Shown: positions 7,089 to 13,328 of the stretch, piece by piece | Layout of the letters: the number at the start of each line of letters is the position of its first letter | How positions within the stretch are numbered: position 1 is the first letter of the stretch | DNA from: Rhodobacteraceae bacterium UBA996 | GTDB taxonomy: Bacteria > Pseudomonadota > Alphaproteobacteria > Rhodobacterales > Rhodobacteraceae | Length of the DNA stretch: 13,328 nucleotides | Assembly: GCA_002291955.1 (NCBI GenBank) | Contig: DBBA01000011.1 | Location: 1 to 13,328 of the forward strand | Direction: 5' to 3' | Notes under the pieces: generated by a model | Databases searched by the model: none | Told to the model about the DNA's origin: nothing | The model's input: only the letters and a program-made list of their open reading frames with translations | Program-made: the position numbers and the translations under genes

Positions 7089-7119
7089 CCCTGTCCCCGG
7101 AACAGGGCCGTCCGGGGCA
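7089..7119 (+). promoter_or_regulatory. Two mutually exclusive leader hairpins before the metallophosphoesterase gene
   Basis: CCCTGT (7089-7094) can pair with ACAGGG (7102-7107). Alternatively, CTGTCCCCGG (7091-7100) can pair with CCGGGGCAG (7111-7119) with one base bulged. The second fold reaches the edge of the ribosome-binding site that precedes ATG 7131. In DNA this GC-rich such overlaps can arise by chance, so the regulatory reading is tentative. Confidence 0.25.
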
Positions 7120-7130
7120 GGTGAGCGTCG

Positions 7131-7907
7131 ATGAAGATCCTGGTCGTTGCCGACATCCACTACGCCCTGAAGCAGTACGACTGGCTGATGTCGGTCGCGC
7201 AGGACTTCGACCTGGTGGTGGTGGCGGGCGACCTGCTCGACATCGCGTCCATCGTCGAACGCCGCGCCCAGGTGGTCGTGGTGCGGACCTACCTCGAGGA
7301 ACTGGCCAGCAAGACGCGGGTGATCGTCTGCTCGGGCAACCACGACCTCGACGCCCCCGATGCGCATGGCGAGAATGCGGCACTGTGGGTGCGCGACCTC
7401 GACATGACGGGCCTCGCGGTGGACGGGTCGAACCTGTTCGTGGGCGACACGCTGGTGTCGGTCTGCCCCTGGTGGGACGGCCCCGGATCGCGCGCGGCCC
7501 TCGCCGAACAGCTTGCCGCCGGGGCCGCGCTGCGGCGCGGGGCGTGGATCTGGGTCTACCATGCGCCGCCCGCCGACAGTCCGGTCAGCTGGGGCGGCAC
7601 GCGCCATCATGGTGACCGGGAACTGAGCGGGTGGATCGCCCAGCATGCGCCCGACATCGTGCTGTCGGGGCACGTCCACCAGTCGCCCTTCGTGCGCGAC
7701 GGATCGTGGGTGGACCGGATCGGCACGACCTGGGTGTTCAACGCCGGCCAGCAGATCGGCCCGACCCCCAGTCACATCATCGTCAACACCGACGCGCAGG
7801 CCGCCATCTGGTTCTCGATCAGCGGGACCGAGCAACTGGCGCTGGACCAGCCCCTGGTGCGGCCCCTGCCGCCCCTGTCGGCGCTTCCGGACTGGCTCAA
7901 AGTCTAG
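7131..7907 (+). CDS. Metallophosphoesterase (calcineurin-like), cytoplasmic
   Basis: This 258-residue dinuclear-metal phosphoesterase has no signal peptide. Motifs in order: VVADIHY with Asp8 and His10, VAGDLLD with Asp34, CSGNHDLD with Asn70 and His71, WVYHAPP with His144, and LSGHVHQSPF with His181 and His183. All metal-ligand positions of the family are present. It is not a close copy of the leftward phosphodiesterase at 5260-6072: spacing between motifs differs and a region of about 70 residues in the middle is its own. The substrate is not evident from sequence. Candidates are phosphomonoesters or diesters, or phospholipid headgroups as in the PlcP-type enzymes of phosphate-starved alphaproteobacteria. 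The ATG at 7131 has a GGTGAG ribosome-binding site. It is divergent from the isomerase gene and ends with an 11-bp overlap on the convergent cNMP-domain gene. Confidence 0.85.
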   Translation: MKILVVADIHYALKQYDWLMSVAQDFDLVVVAGDLLDIASIVERRAQVVVVRTYLEELASKTRVIVCSGNHDLDAPDAHGENAALWVRDLDMTGLAVDGSNLFVGDTLVSVCPWWDGPGSRAALAEQLAAGAALRRGAWIWVYHAPPADSPVSWGGTRHHGDRELSGWIAQHAPDIVLSGHVHQSPFVRDGSWVDRIGTTWVFNAGQQIGPTPSHIIVNTDAQAAIWFSISGTEQLALDQPLVRPLPPLSALPDWLKV

Positions 7908-8397
7908 GGTCGTCGCGCGTTGCGGCGCCCGGGGGGTCGGTCCGCGGTGCCGCGGCGTCGAGTTGCTGGTTCAGGAGCGACCCGAGGATGCGGTCCACCA
8001 TGCCGAGGTGGTTCTGCTCGTCCTCGAACTGCCGCTTCAGGTCGGCCAGATAGGTGGTCGCGTCATGCAGCCGCTGCGCCAGCATCCGCGCCGTATGCAG
8101 CGCGATCGCAGGGCTCGCGCCGAGGAAGCCGTCCGCCTCCTCGATCACATGGGCCTGCACGGTGGTGCGGGCCACGACCGTAGCGGTGGTCGGCCGGTCC
8201 AGCAGGATCGACATCTCGCCGAAGATCGCGCCGGGCGTCCGCACTGACGCGACCTGTACCTCGCCCTTCAGGACGATGACCTCGCCTTCGCGCAGGACCA
8301 GCAGCCTGCCGCTGGGGTCGCCTTCGCGGATCAGCGTCGTCCCGGGGGCAAAGCTGTGCACGGGAAGCCCCTCGCAGGCTTGCAGCGCAGAATTCAT
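7897..8397 (-). CDS. Small cyclic-nucleotide-binding-domain protein without DNA-binding domain
   Basis: This 166-residue protein consists of one cNMP-binding beta-roll (about residues 12-90) followed by a helical tail (about 95-145). It has no helix-turn-helix, so it is not a Crp/Fnr transcription factor. The phosphate-binding cassette reads FGEMSILLDRPTTATV at 59-74. Gly60 and Glu61 are kept, but the arginine that holds the cyclic phosphate (the PRTA position) is Thr70. Binding of cAMP is therefore doubtful; it may hold another ligand or act as a protein-interaction module. The tail after Pro151 looks disordered. I chose the ATG at 8397 because GGAGGG sits just upstream; the frame is open further but the extension is arginine-rich shadow. 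It is divergent from the VPLPA-CTERM/FecR/cyclase genes and overlaps the end of the metallophosphoesterase by 11 bp. Confidence 0.82.
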   Translation of the reverse strand: MNSALQACEGLPVHSFAPGTTLIREGDPSGRLLVLREGEVIVLKGEVQVASVRTPGAIFGEMSILLDRPTTATVVARTTVQAHVIEEADGFLGASPAIALHTARMLAQRLHDATTYLADLKRQFEDEQNHLGMVDRILGSLLNQQLDAAAPRTDPPGAATRDDPRL

Positions 8398-8410
8398 GCG
8401 ATCCCTCCGT

Positions 8411-8427
8411 CCTGACCGGAACCTGAC
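8411..8427. repeat. Short direct repeat before the cNMP-domain gene
   Basis: CCTGAC occurs at 8411-8416 and again at 8422-8427, one helical turn (11 bp) apart, just upstream of the ribosome-binding site of the leftward gene. It could be a tandem activator or response-regulator site. With six-base units the evidence is thin. Confidence 0.2.
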
Positions 8428-8568
8428 ATCGGGCCGCGCGCGGGGCAAGGGGCCCGTGCCACATCGGCGCTGTCGTCCGTGGCGCGACGATTCCCGACGC
8501 GCGGGGCCACTGTTGCGCGGGCGTGAAGGTCGCGGCAGGGCGGGCGACCCTGACTTGCAAGACGGCAT

Positions 8569-8596
8569 TTGACGCTGGCCCGGTCTGCTGGATAGG
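8569..8596 (+). promoter_or_regulatory. Likely sigma-70 promoter of the VPLPA-CTERM/FecR/cyclase operon
   Basis: TTGACG at 8569-8574 matches the -35 consensus at five of six bases. GATAGG at 8591-8596, after a 16-bp spacer, keeps the central ATA of the -10 element. A transcript would start near 8603, leaving a leader of about 30 bases before the GTG at 8633. This is the best promoter match I saw in the window. The rest of the 235-bp divergent region shows no further clear element. Confidence 0.5.
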
Positions 8597-8632
8597 GTTA
8601 CCGGACAACGGTTTGCCTTGGGGGAGGCGCGT

Positions 8633-9295
8633 GTGTTTCGGACGGTTGCATTGGCATGTTTGCTGGCAGGCTGGACCGGGGCGGTCAGCGCCTCGACGGT
8701 CGTGTTCGACAGGCTGCCGGGGTCCGGTGCACCGGTCAGCGGCGTCGTCGACGGATCGCTCGGGCTGGACGGAGCGACCCTGACCCCGGGCAGCGGGTCG
8801 CGGCTGTTCATCTACCGGGCAGGGGATTTCGGACTTCCGTCGGGGGGCGGCTTCTGCGCCCTGACAACCGGCTTCGTCTGCCGGGGGACGGCCACCCTGA
8901 CCTTCGCCCGGCCGATCACCGGGCTGACCTTCAGCGCCTTCTTCGCCGGAGCCGGGGATCAGACGGCCATCACGGCCTTCGCGGGAAGCCGGCTTCTGAC
9001 ATCGCTGGTCGCGCGCCAGAACGGCCTGATCGACTTCAGCGCCTTGCAGGGGATCACGCGGATCACCTTCGCCGACCAGGGGTTCGGCGGCAGCACCGGC
9101 ATCGCGTTCGGCGCCTTCGACTATGTGCTGCAGCCGCCGCCACCTCCGCCCCCTCCGCCGCCGGTGGCGGTGGTTCCGCTGCCCGCGACGGGCGCGATGC
9201 TTCTGGCCGCGGTTGCGGGGCTGGCCGCCCGTGGTGCTGCGCGGGGTGCCGCGCGCCGCCGCGGCGATGGCAAACGGGACGGGGACAGCGCGTGA
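8633..9295 (+). CDS. VPLPA-CTERM sorting-domain secreted protein
   Basis: This is a 220-residue exported protein of unknown function. It begins with a signal peptide (MFRTVALACLLAGWTGAVSA, cut after residue 20) and continues as a beta-rich region with two cysteines (75 and 83). A run of ten prolines at 168-177 follows, then the sorting tail: VPLPA at 181-185, a hydrophobic helix at 186-199 and an arginine-rich end. That tripartite tail is the VPLPA variant of PEP-CTERM, processed by exosortase-type membrane proteases in Rhodobacterales. I chose the GTG at 8633 because GGGGGAGG lies at 8619-8626 with a 6-bp spacer; a TTG at 8618 would place the ribosome-binding site inside the gene. The gene overlaps the FecR gene by 4 bp, so the two are probably co-translated. 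No exosortase gene is in the window. Confidence 0.82.
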   Translation: MFRTVALACLLAGWTGAVSASTVVFDRLPGSGAPVSGVVDGSLGLDGATLTPGSGSRLFIYRAGDFGLPSGGGFCALTTGFVCRGTATLTFARPITGLTFSAFFAGAGDQTAITAFAGSRLLTSLVARQNGLIDFSALQGITRITFADQGFGGSTGIAFGAFDYVLQPPPPPPPPPPVAVVPLPATGAMLLAAVAGLAARGAARGAARRRGDGKRDGDSA

Positions 9296-10095
9296 TCGCA
9301 CGGGGTCGGATGCAGGTTGCGGGCCGGGCCCTGGCCCTGTTGGGCCGCGGGTTTGCCGTCGCGCTGGCGTTCCTGGCCGCGCCGGTCGCCGGTCGCGCCG
9401 ACACGGCCGGTCAGGCCGTCGCCGTCGTGCAGCGCAGCGAGATCGCCACGGGCGATGCCCGCTGGGTCCTGCAGGCGGGCGAGACCGTCCGTGTCGGCGA
9501 CATCGTCCGCACCGACCGCGGGGGCGAGGCGCAACTGGTCTTTACCGACGAGACCCGCATCGTCGTCGGCCCAAACTCGTCGCTGCGCATCGATGAGGCG
9601 CTGTTCCGCAACAACAACACCGCCCGTCGGCTGACCGTGTCGGCGCTGGGCGGAACCTTCCGCTTCATCAGCGGCAACAGCGCGTCGCGCGCCTATGCCG
9701 TGCGCACGCCGACCGCGACCATGGGCATCCGCGGCACCGCGTTCGACTTCACCGTGACCGGCACGGCCAGCACCGATCTGGTGGTCTATGACGGCCAGGT
9801 GCGCTTCTGCGGTGACCAGCGGCAGTGCGCGGTCGTCCCCGGTGGCTGCAACACGGCAACCCTGTTGCCCCGGAACGCCTTCGACGTGCCCGAAACACCC
9901 GCGGACAAGACCGCGCGGCTGTCCGGCAGTTTCCCCTACCTCCAGTCGCAGGCGGGGCTTCTGCCGCCGTTCCAGCTCGCGGCCGACGGCTGCAGCGACG
10001 ACAACGAGGTCGTGTTCGAGGTATCTCCCGCGCCGGTGGAACCCGACGATTCGGACGATGGCGGCGAAAGCGGCCGCGCCAATCCCGCCGAGTGA
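9292..10095 (+). CDS. FecR-domain periplasmic protein
   Basis: This 267-residue protein has an N-terminal signal peptide, probably cut after AGRA at residue 36. The mature part carries a FecR domain: GETVRVGDIVRTDRGGEAQL at 63-82, then TRIVVGPNSSLRIDE (88-102), GGTFRFISG (120-128) and the hallmark TPTATMGIRGTAFDF (139-153). Four cysteines (173, 179, 186, 234) could form disulfides. The tail from about residue 246 is proline/acid-rich and probably disordered. No transmembrane helix follows the signal, so unlike classical FecR it is not a membrane anti-sigma relay but a soluble periplasmic sensor. The start is the GTG at 9292, whose GTGA overlaps the stop of the VPLPA-CTERM gene; an ATG at 9310 is the alternative. 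A CHASE2-cyclase gene starts 27 bp after its stop. Confidence 0.88.
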   Translation: MIARGRMQVAGRALALLGRGFAVALAFLAAPVAGRADTAGQAVAVVQRSEIATGDARWVLQAGETVRVGDIVRTDRGGEAQLVFTDETRIVVGPNSSLRIDEALFRNNNTARRLTVSALGGTFRFISGNSASRAYAVRTPTATMGIRGTAFDFTVTGTASTDLVVYDGQVRFCGDQRQCAVVPGGCNTATLLPRNAFDVPETPADKTARLSGSFPYLQSQAGLLPPFQLAADGCSDDNEVVFEVSPAPVEPDDSDDGGESGRANPAE

Positions 10096-10122
10096 CATGC
10101 GCACAGGCGCTCCGGCATCGTC

Positions 10123-12312
10123 GTGAGACGCCCCTTCGCCCTTCTGGCGTCCGGTCTGATCCTGCTCTTGCTGGTCCTGCGGGTCCTCGACCCTGCGCCC
10201 GTGGTCGCCCTGCGCGAGGCGTACTTCGACCAGTTGCAGCGGCTCGCCCCGCGGCAGGCCCTGGACCCGCCCGTGCGCGTTGTCGACATCGACGAGGCGT
10301 CGCTGGCCGAGATCGGCCAGTGGCCCTGGCCGCGCAACGTGCTGGCCGATCTGGTGGACCGCCTGCATGCGATGGGCGCGGCGGTCGTCGCCTTCGACGT
10401 GCTGTTCCCCGAACCCGACCGCATGTCGGCGTCCCGCGTGCTGGCGGACCCGTCGGTGCGCGCGGCCCTGGGGGATGCCTTCCCCGTCGGCCCGCATGCG
10501 GCGCTTGACAACGACCTGAAGCTGGCCGCGGCGATGGCGGGGCGGGCCGTCGTCCTGGGGGTCGCCGATGCGGGCCCATCCGGCCCGGCGGCCGTGCCCG
10601 GCCTCGCGGGACTGGCCGAGGTCGGCGACCCCGCCCGGGGCGGGCTGACCCCGCTGCGGACCGCGACGCGGATCGTGCCGGCCCTGGCCGATGCGGCCGC
10701 GGGCGTCGGCAGCATCAACGTGGCGGGCGTCGGCGAAGGCGGGGTGATCCGCGAGGTGCCGCTTCTGTGGCGCGTGGACGGCGACACGACCGGTGTGCTG
10801 CCGAGCCTCGCCGTCGAGGCGCTGCGGCTTGCGGCGGGCGAGACGACGCTGGTCCTGTTCGGCGGCCCGGTCGGGGCCGAGAGCCTCGGCATCGGTCCGT
10901 TCGAGGCGCCGGTTGCCGCGGACGGCACCTTCCGCGTCCACTACCGCCCCGATGACCCGGCGCTCTACGTCTCGGCCCGCGACGTGCTCGACCCCGCGCG
11001 CGAGGCCGAGGTTGCCCCGCGGGTCGCCGGGCAGATCGTGTTCGTCGGCACCTCGGCCGCCGGGCTTCTGGATATCCGCCAGACCGCCCTCGGACAGACG
11101 GTTCCGGGCGTGTCGATCCACGCCCAGATCGTCGAGCAGATCATCGCGGGGGCGTTCCTGCGGCGCAGCGACGTGACGGGCGGGATCGAGCTGTGCGTGC
11201 TGGTGCTGATGGGCGGGCTCGTCGCCCTGCGGATGGCGCGGCAGGGGCCGGTTGCGTCGGTGACGACCGGGGCGGGGGCGGCCATCACCGTGGTGGCGGC
11301 CAGCTGGTACGCCTTTTCCAGGCAGGGCGTGCTGCTGGACGCGACCTTTCCCCTGACCGGCGGATTCCTCGCGTTCTCGGTCCTGTCGATCTACCAGTAC
11401 GCCATTGCCGACCGCGAGAAGCGGCTGATCCGGCAATCCTTTTCCCGCTACGTCTCGCCCGCGGTGCTGTCCCAGATCGAGAAGCGCGACCACCGGCTGG
11501 AACTGGGCGGCGAACTGCGCGAGGTCACCGTGATGTTCGCCGACATCCGCAACTTCACCGCGCTCAGCGAAACCATGGCCCCGCAGGCGCTGGTGGCGCT
11601 GCTGAATGACCTGTTCTCGGACCTCTCGCGGCCCGTGCTGGCCGAAGAAGGCACCATCGACAAGTTCATCGGTGACGGGATCATGGCCTTCTGGAACGCG
11701 CCCCTCGACACGGATCGCCACCACCGGAAGGCCTGTCTGGCGGCGCTGAAGATGCGGGCCGAGGTGCGGCGCGCCACCGTCAACCGGGCGCGGCGGGGCG
11801 AGGCGCCGGTCACGCTGGCCATCGGGCTGGCATCGGGCGTGGTCTGCGTCGGCAACATGGGCTCGCGCGAGCGCTTCAACTATTCGGTCGTGGGCGACAC
11901 GGTGAACCAGGCCGCGCGGATCGAGACCGCGTGCCGTCACGCGGGCTGGGACATCCTGGTGAGCGACGCGGTGGCGCAACAGGCGGCGGACCTGGCGTTC
12001 CTGCCGGCCGGCGCGCTCGAACTCAAGGGCGTTTCCACGCGCGTGCAGGTCCATGCACTGGTCGGCGGTCCAGGGATGGCCGGAACGGCCGAATTCCGGG
12101 CCTTCCGGGCGGCCTGTCTCGACCTGATCGGGGTCCTGTCCCGCGGGGCCATCCCGGCGGACGCCCGGGTCGAGGCCTGTGCGGCCCTGGGCGCGCGGCT
12201 TGACCCCGGGCTTCGCGCCTACATCGACCGGATGGTCGCGCGCCCCGGGGATTTCGCGGTGGCCGACGGACCCGCGGTGGCCCCTGCGCCGGTGGCCGTC
12301 CGTGGAGCGTGA
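10123..12312 (+). CDS. CHASE2-domain class III adenylate cyclase
   Basis: This 729-residue membrane cyclase makes cAMP from ATP. The order is: TM helix 5-22, periplasmic CHASE2 sensor about 30-350 (VRVVDIDEASLAEIGQWPWP at 51-70, VVAFDVLFPEPD at 88-99, VFVGTSAAGLLD at 307-318, PGVSIHAQ at 328-335), about three TM helices at 353-425, a short linker, then the cyclase domain about 462-648. Catalytic residues are visible: metal aspartates Asp474 (FADIRNF) and Asp518 (FIGDGIMAF), adenine-selecting Lys514, and transition-state Asn595 and Arg599 (GDTVNQAARIE). The second purine position, Asp in class IIIa, is Ser588, pointing to class IIIb. The GTG at 10123 is the only start keeping the first TM helix; its ribosome-binding site is weak, so coupling to the FecR gene 27 bp upstream is likely. 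Confidence 0.92.
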   Translation: MRRPFALLASGLILLLLVLRVLDPAPVVALREAYFDQLQRLAPRQALDPPVRVVDIDEASLAEIGQWPWPRNVLADLVDRLHAMGAAVVAFDVLFPEPDRMSASRVLADPSVRAALGDAFPVGPHAALDNDLKLAAAMAGRAVVLGVADAGPSGPAAVPGLAGLAEVGDPARGGLTPLRTATRIVPALADAAAGVGSINVAGVGEGGVIREVPLLWRVDGDTTGVLPSLAVEALRLAAGETTLVLFGGPVGAESLGIGPFEAPVAADGTFRVHYRPDDPALYVSARDVLDPAREAEVAPRVAGQIVFVGTSAAGLLDIRQTALGQTVPGVSIHAQIVEQIIAGAFLRRSDVTGGIELCVLVLMGGLVALRMARQGPVASVTTGAGAAITVVAASWYAFSRQGVLLDATFPLTGGFLAFSVLSIYQYAIADREKRLIRQSFSRYVSPAVLSQIEKRDHRLELGGELREVTVMFADIRNFTALSETMAPQALVALLNDLFSDLSRPVLAEEGTIDKFIGDGIMAFWNAPLDTDRHHRKACLAALKMRAEVRRATVNRARRGEAPVTLAIGLASGVVCVGNMGSRERFNYSVVGDTVNQAARIETACRHAGWDILVSDAVAQQAADLAFLPAGALELKGVSTRVQVHALVGGPGMAGTAEFRAFRAACLDLIGVLSRGAIPADARVEACAALGARLDPGLRAYIDRMVARPGDFAVADGPAVAPAPVAVRGA

Positions 12313-13328
12313 CGTTCCCGGGGCGGCCCGACCGGCTGCGGCGCAGGTCCTGCGGCTGCTCGAGGCGGCATCCAGCCTGGCGCCCATCGGGGGCGCGGCG
12401 CTGGCCGACCTCGTGCGGATGTCGCCCGTGGACCGCGCGGACGCGGGCGAGACCCTGTTCCGGCAGGGCGACCCGGGCGACTTCGCCTGGCTGGTGCTGG
12501 ACGGGCGGCTGGGGATCGAGGTCGAGACCCCCGCCGGGCGCGTCACCGTGGCCCGGGTCGGGCCGGGCGGTCTGGTGGGCGAGATCGCGGCCTTCGCGGC
12601 CACGCCCCGCACGGCCAGCGTCATCTGCCTTGAACCCGCGTCGCTTCTGCGGATCGAGCAGGGCACCATCCGGGGCCTGCTGGCCCGCAACCCGGCCGCC
12701 GCCATGGCGATCATCGCGGACCTGGGGACCCGGCTGCAGTCGTTGAACGGCAGCATCGCCACGCTGATCCAGGCGACAACCGCGCTGGCCCGCGGGACGT
12801 TCGACCCCGACATGCTGGCCGCCATGCGCAGCGAGGCAAGCCGGTTCAGCCATTTCGCCGCCGCGTTCGAGGACATGGCGCACGAGTTGACCGAGAAGCG
12901 CCAGCGCAGCCAGGAGATGCACCTGGCGGCCGAGATCCAGCGGTCGTTCCTGCCCGCAGGACCGCCGGGCGGCAAGCTGTCGGACCGGTTCGACGTGGCC
13001 GCGGTGATGCTGCCCGCCAAGGAAGTGGGCGGCGACTTCTACGATTACTTCCGCATCGACGACGACCGGATCGGGTTCGCCGTGGGCGACGTGTCGGGCA
13101 AGGGGGTGCCCGCGTCGATGTTCATGAGCGTGGCGCGCACCGTGCTCAAGACCATCGCGCGCGAAGGGCACCCGGCAGGCGAGGTGCTGCGCCGGATGAA
13201 CCAGGTGCTGGCCGAGGACAACACCGAGGCGATGTTCGTGACCGTAGCCTATGGGCGGCTGCACCTGCCGACCGGGCGGCTGGACTATGCCACCGCCGGC
13301 CACGAGGAGGCGTATTTCCTGACCGCCG
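12302..13328 (+). CDS. cNMP-binding domain-SpoIIE/RsbU-type PP2C phosphatase (3' end outside window)
   Basis: The frame is open from GTG 12302 to the window end, giving 342 residues. It overlaps the cyclase stop by 11 bp, so translation is probably coupled. Residues about 45-125 form a cyclic-nucleotide-binding domain whose cassette GEIAAFAATPRTASV (93-107) keeps both Glu94 and phosphate-binding Arg103. A helical linker, probably coiled coil at about 170-210, follows. Then comes the SpoIIE phosphatase: AAEIQRSFLP at 209-218, KEVGGDFYDYF with metal ligand Asp245, VGDVSGKGVPASMF with Asp263, and AMFVTVAYGRL at 310-320. Such enzymes remove phosphate from serine on anti-anti-sigma (STAS) proteins. 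Placement after the cyclase suggests activity set by cAMP. The remaining C-terminal part, perhaps 60 residues or further domains, lies beyond the edge. Confidence 0.9.
   Translation, partial: MERDVPGAARPAAAQVLRLLEAASSLAPIGGAALADLVRMSPVDRADAGETLFRQGDPGDFAWLVLDGRLGIEVETPAGRVTVARVGPGGLVGEIAAFAATPRTASVICLEPASLLRIEQGTIRGLLARNPAAAMAIIADLGTRLQSLNGSIATLIQATTALARGTFDPDMLAAMRSEASRFSHFAAAFEDMAHELTEKRQRSQEMHLAAEIQRSFLPAGPPGGKLSDRFDVAAVMLPAKEVGGDFYDYFRIDDDRIGFAVGDVSGKGVPASMFMSVARTVLKTIAREGHPAGEVLRRMNQVLAEDNTEAMFVTVAYGRLHLPTGRLDYATAGHEEAYFLTA

Noticed and set aside
9133..9164. CCG/CCC-rich tract as a microsatellite or regulatory repeat
   Set aside because: It encodes the proline run of the VPLPA-CTERM protein with mixed proline codons, so it is coding rather than a simple slippage repeat.
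8656..9291. N-terminal extension of the FecR frame back to 8656
   Set aside because: It overlaps the VPLPA-CTERM gene, and its sequence has no signal peptide or domain. The signal peptide begins only after 9292.
12309..12746. Plus-strand open frame starting inside the cyclase stop
   Set aside because: It is out of frame with the GTG-started phosphatase gene, which carries clear cNMP-binding and SpoIIE motifs. This frame gives arginine/proline-rich nonsense.
9121..13020. A 1299-codon open frame on the minus strand under the FecR, cyclase and phosphatase genes
   Set aside because: It is the antisense shadow of GC-rich coding DNA. The translation is arginine/histidine/glycine-rich low-complexity sequence with no domain, while the plus strand has clear families throughout.

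Overview
The window reads as chromosomal DNA of a high-GC alphaproteobacterium, most likely Rhodobacterales (Paracoccus/Rhodobacter type). The support is the very GC-rich coding with G/C third positions, several GTG starts, tightly overlapping genes, a VPLPA-CTERM protein (a sorting-signal class common in that order) and a ugpBAEC operon. This placement is inferred from content, with no marker gene. No tRNA, rRNA, CRISPR array, insertion sequence or phage gene was seen.

Left part (1-6887). The 3' end of an unrelated ABC permease gene reads rightward and faces a leftward cluster. In transcription order the cluster is: a TIM-barrel sugar-phosphate isomerase/epimerase-like gene (6887-6069), a calcineurin-like phosphodiesterase resembling GpdQ (6072-5260, joined by an ATGA overlap), a 204-bp gap, then ugpB, ugpA, ugpE and ugpC. 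UgpB binds sn-glycerol-3-phosphate or glycerophosphodiesters in the periplasm, UgpA/UgpE form the channel and UgpC hydrolyses ATP. The phosphodiesterase could open imported diesters. The gap before ugpB holds an array of 7-mers at 11-bp spacing that resembles a PhoB box, and a 12-bp perfect hairpin separates ugpB from ugpA.

Middle part (6888-8632). A 243-bp divergent region rich in inverted repeats separates the leftward cluster from a second, different metallophosphoesterase gene (7131-7907). That gene converges, with an 11-bp overlap, on a small protein with a cyclic-nucleotide-binding fold whose phosphate-binding arginine is replaced. A 235-bp divergent region with a plausible sigma-70 promoter follows.

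Right part (8633-13328). Four rightward genes sit tightly together: a secreted VPLPA-CTERM protein with a ten-proline linker, a periplasmic FecR-domain protein, a CHASE2-transmembrane class III adenylate cyclase, and a cNMP-binding-domain/SpoIIE-type PP2C phosphatase cut off by the window end. Three of the four junctions are a 4-bp overlap, a 27-bp gap and an 11-bp overlap. This looks like a complete signalling line: an envelope-side sensor, a membrane cyclase, and a phosphatase whose nucleotide-binding arginine is intact. It is the most interesting part of the window. The wiring is inferred from domains and gene order only.
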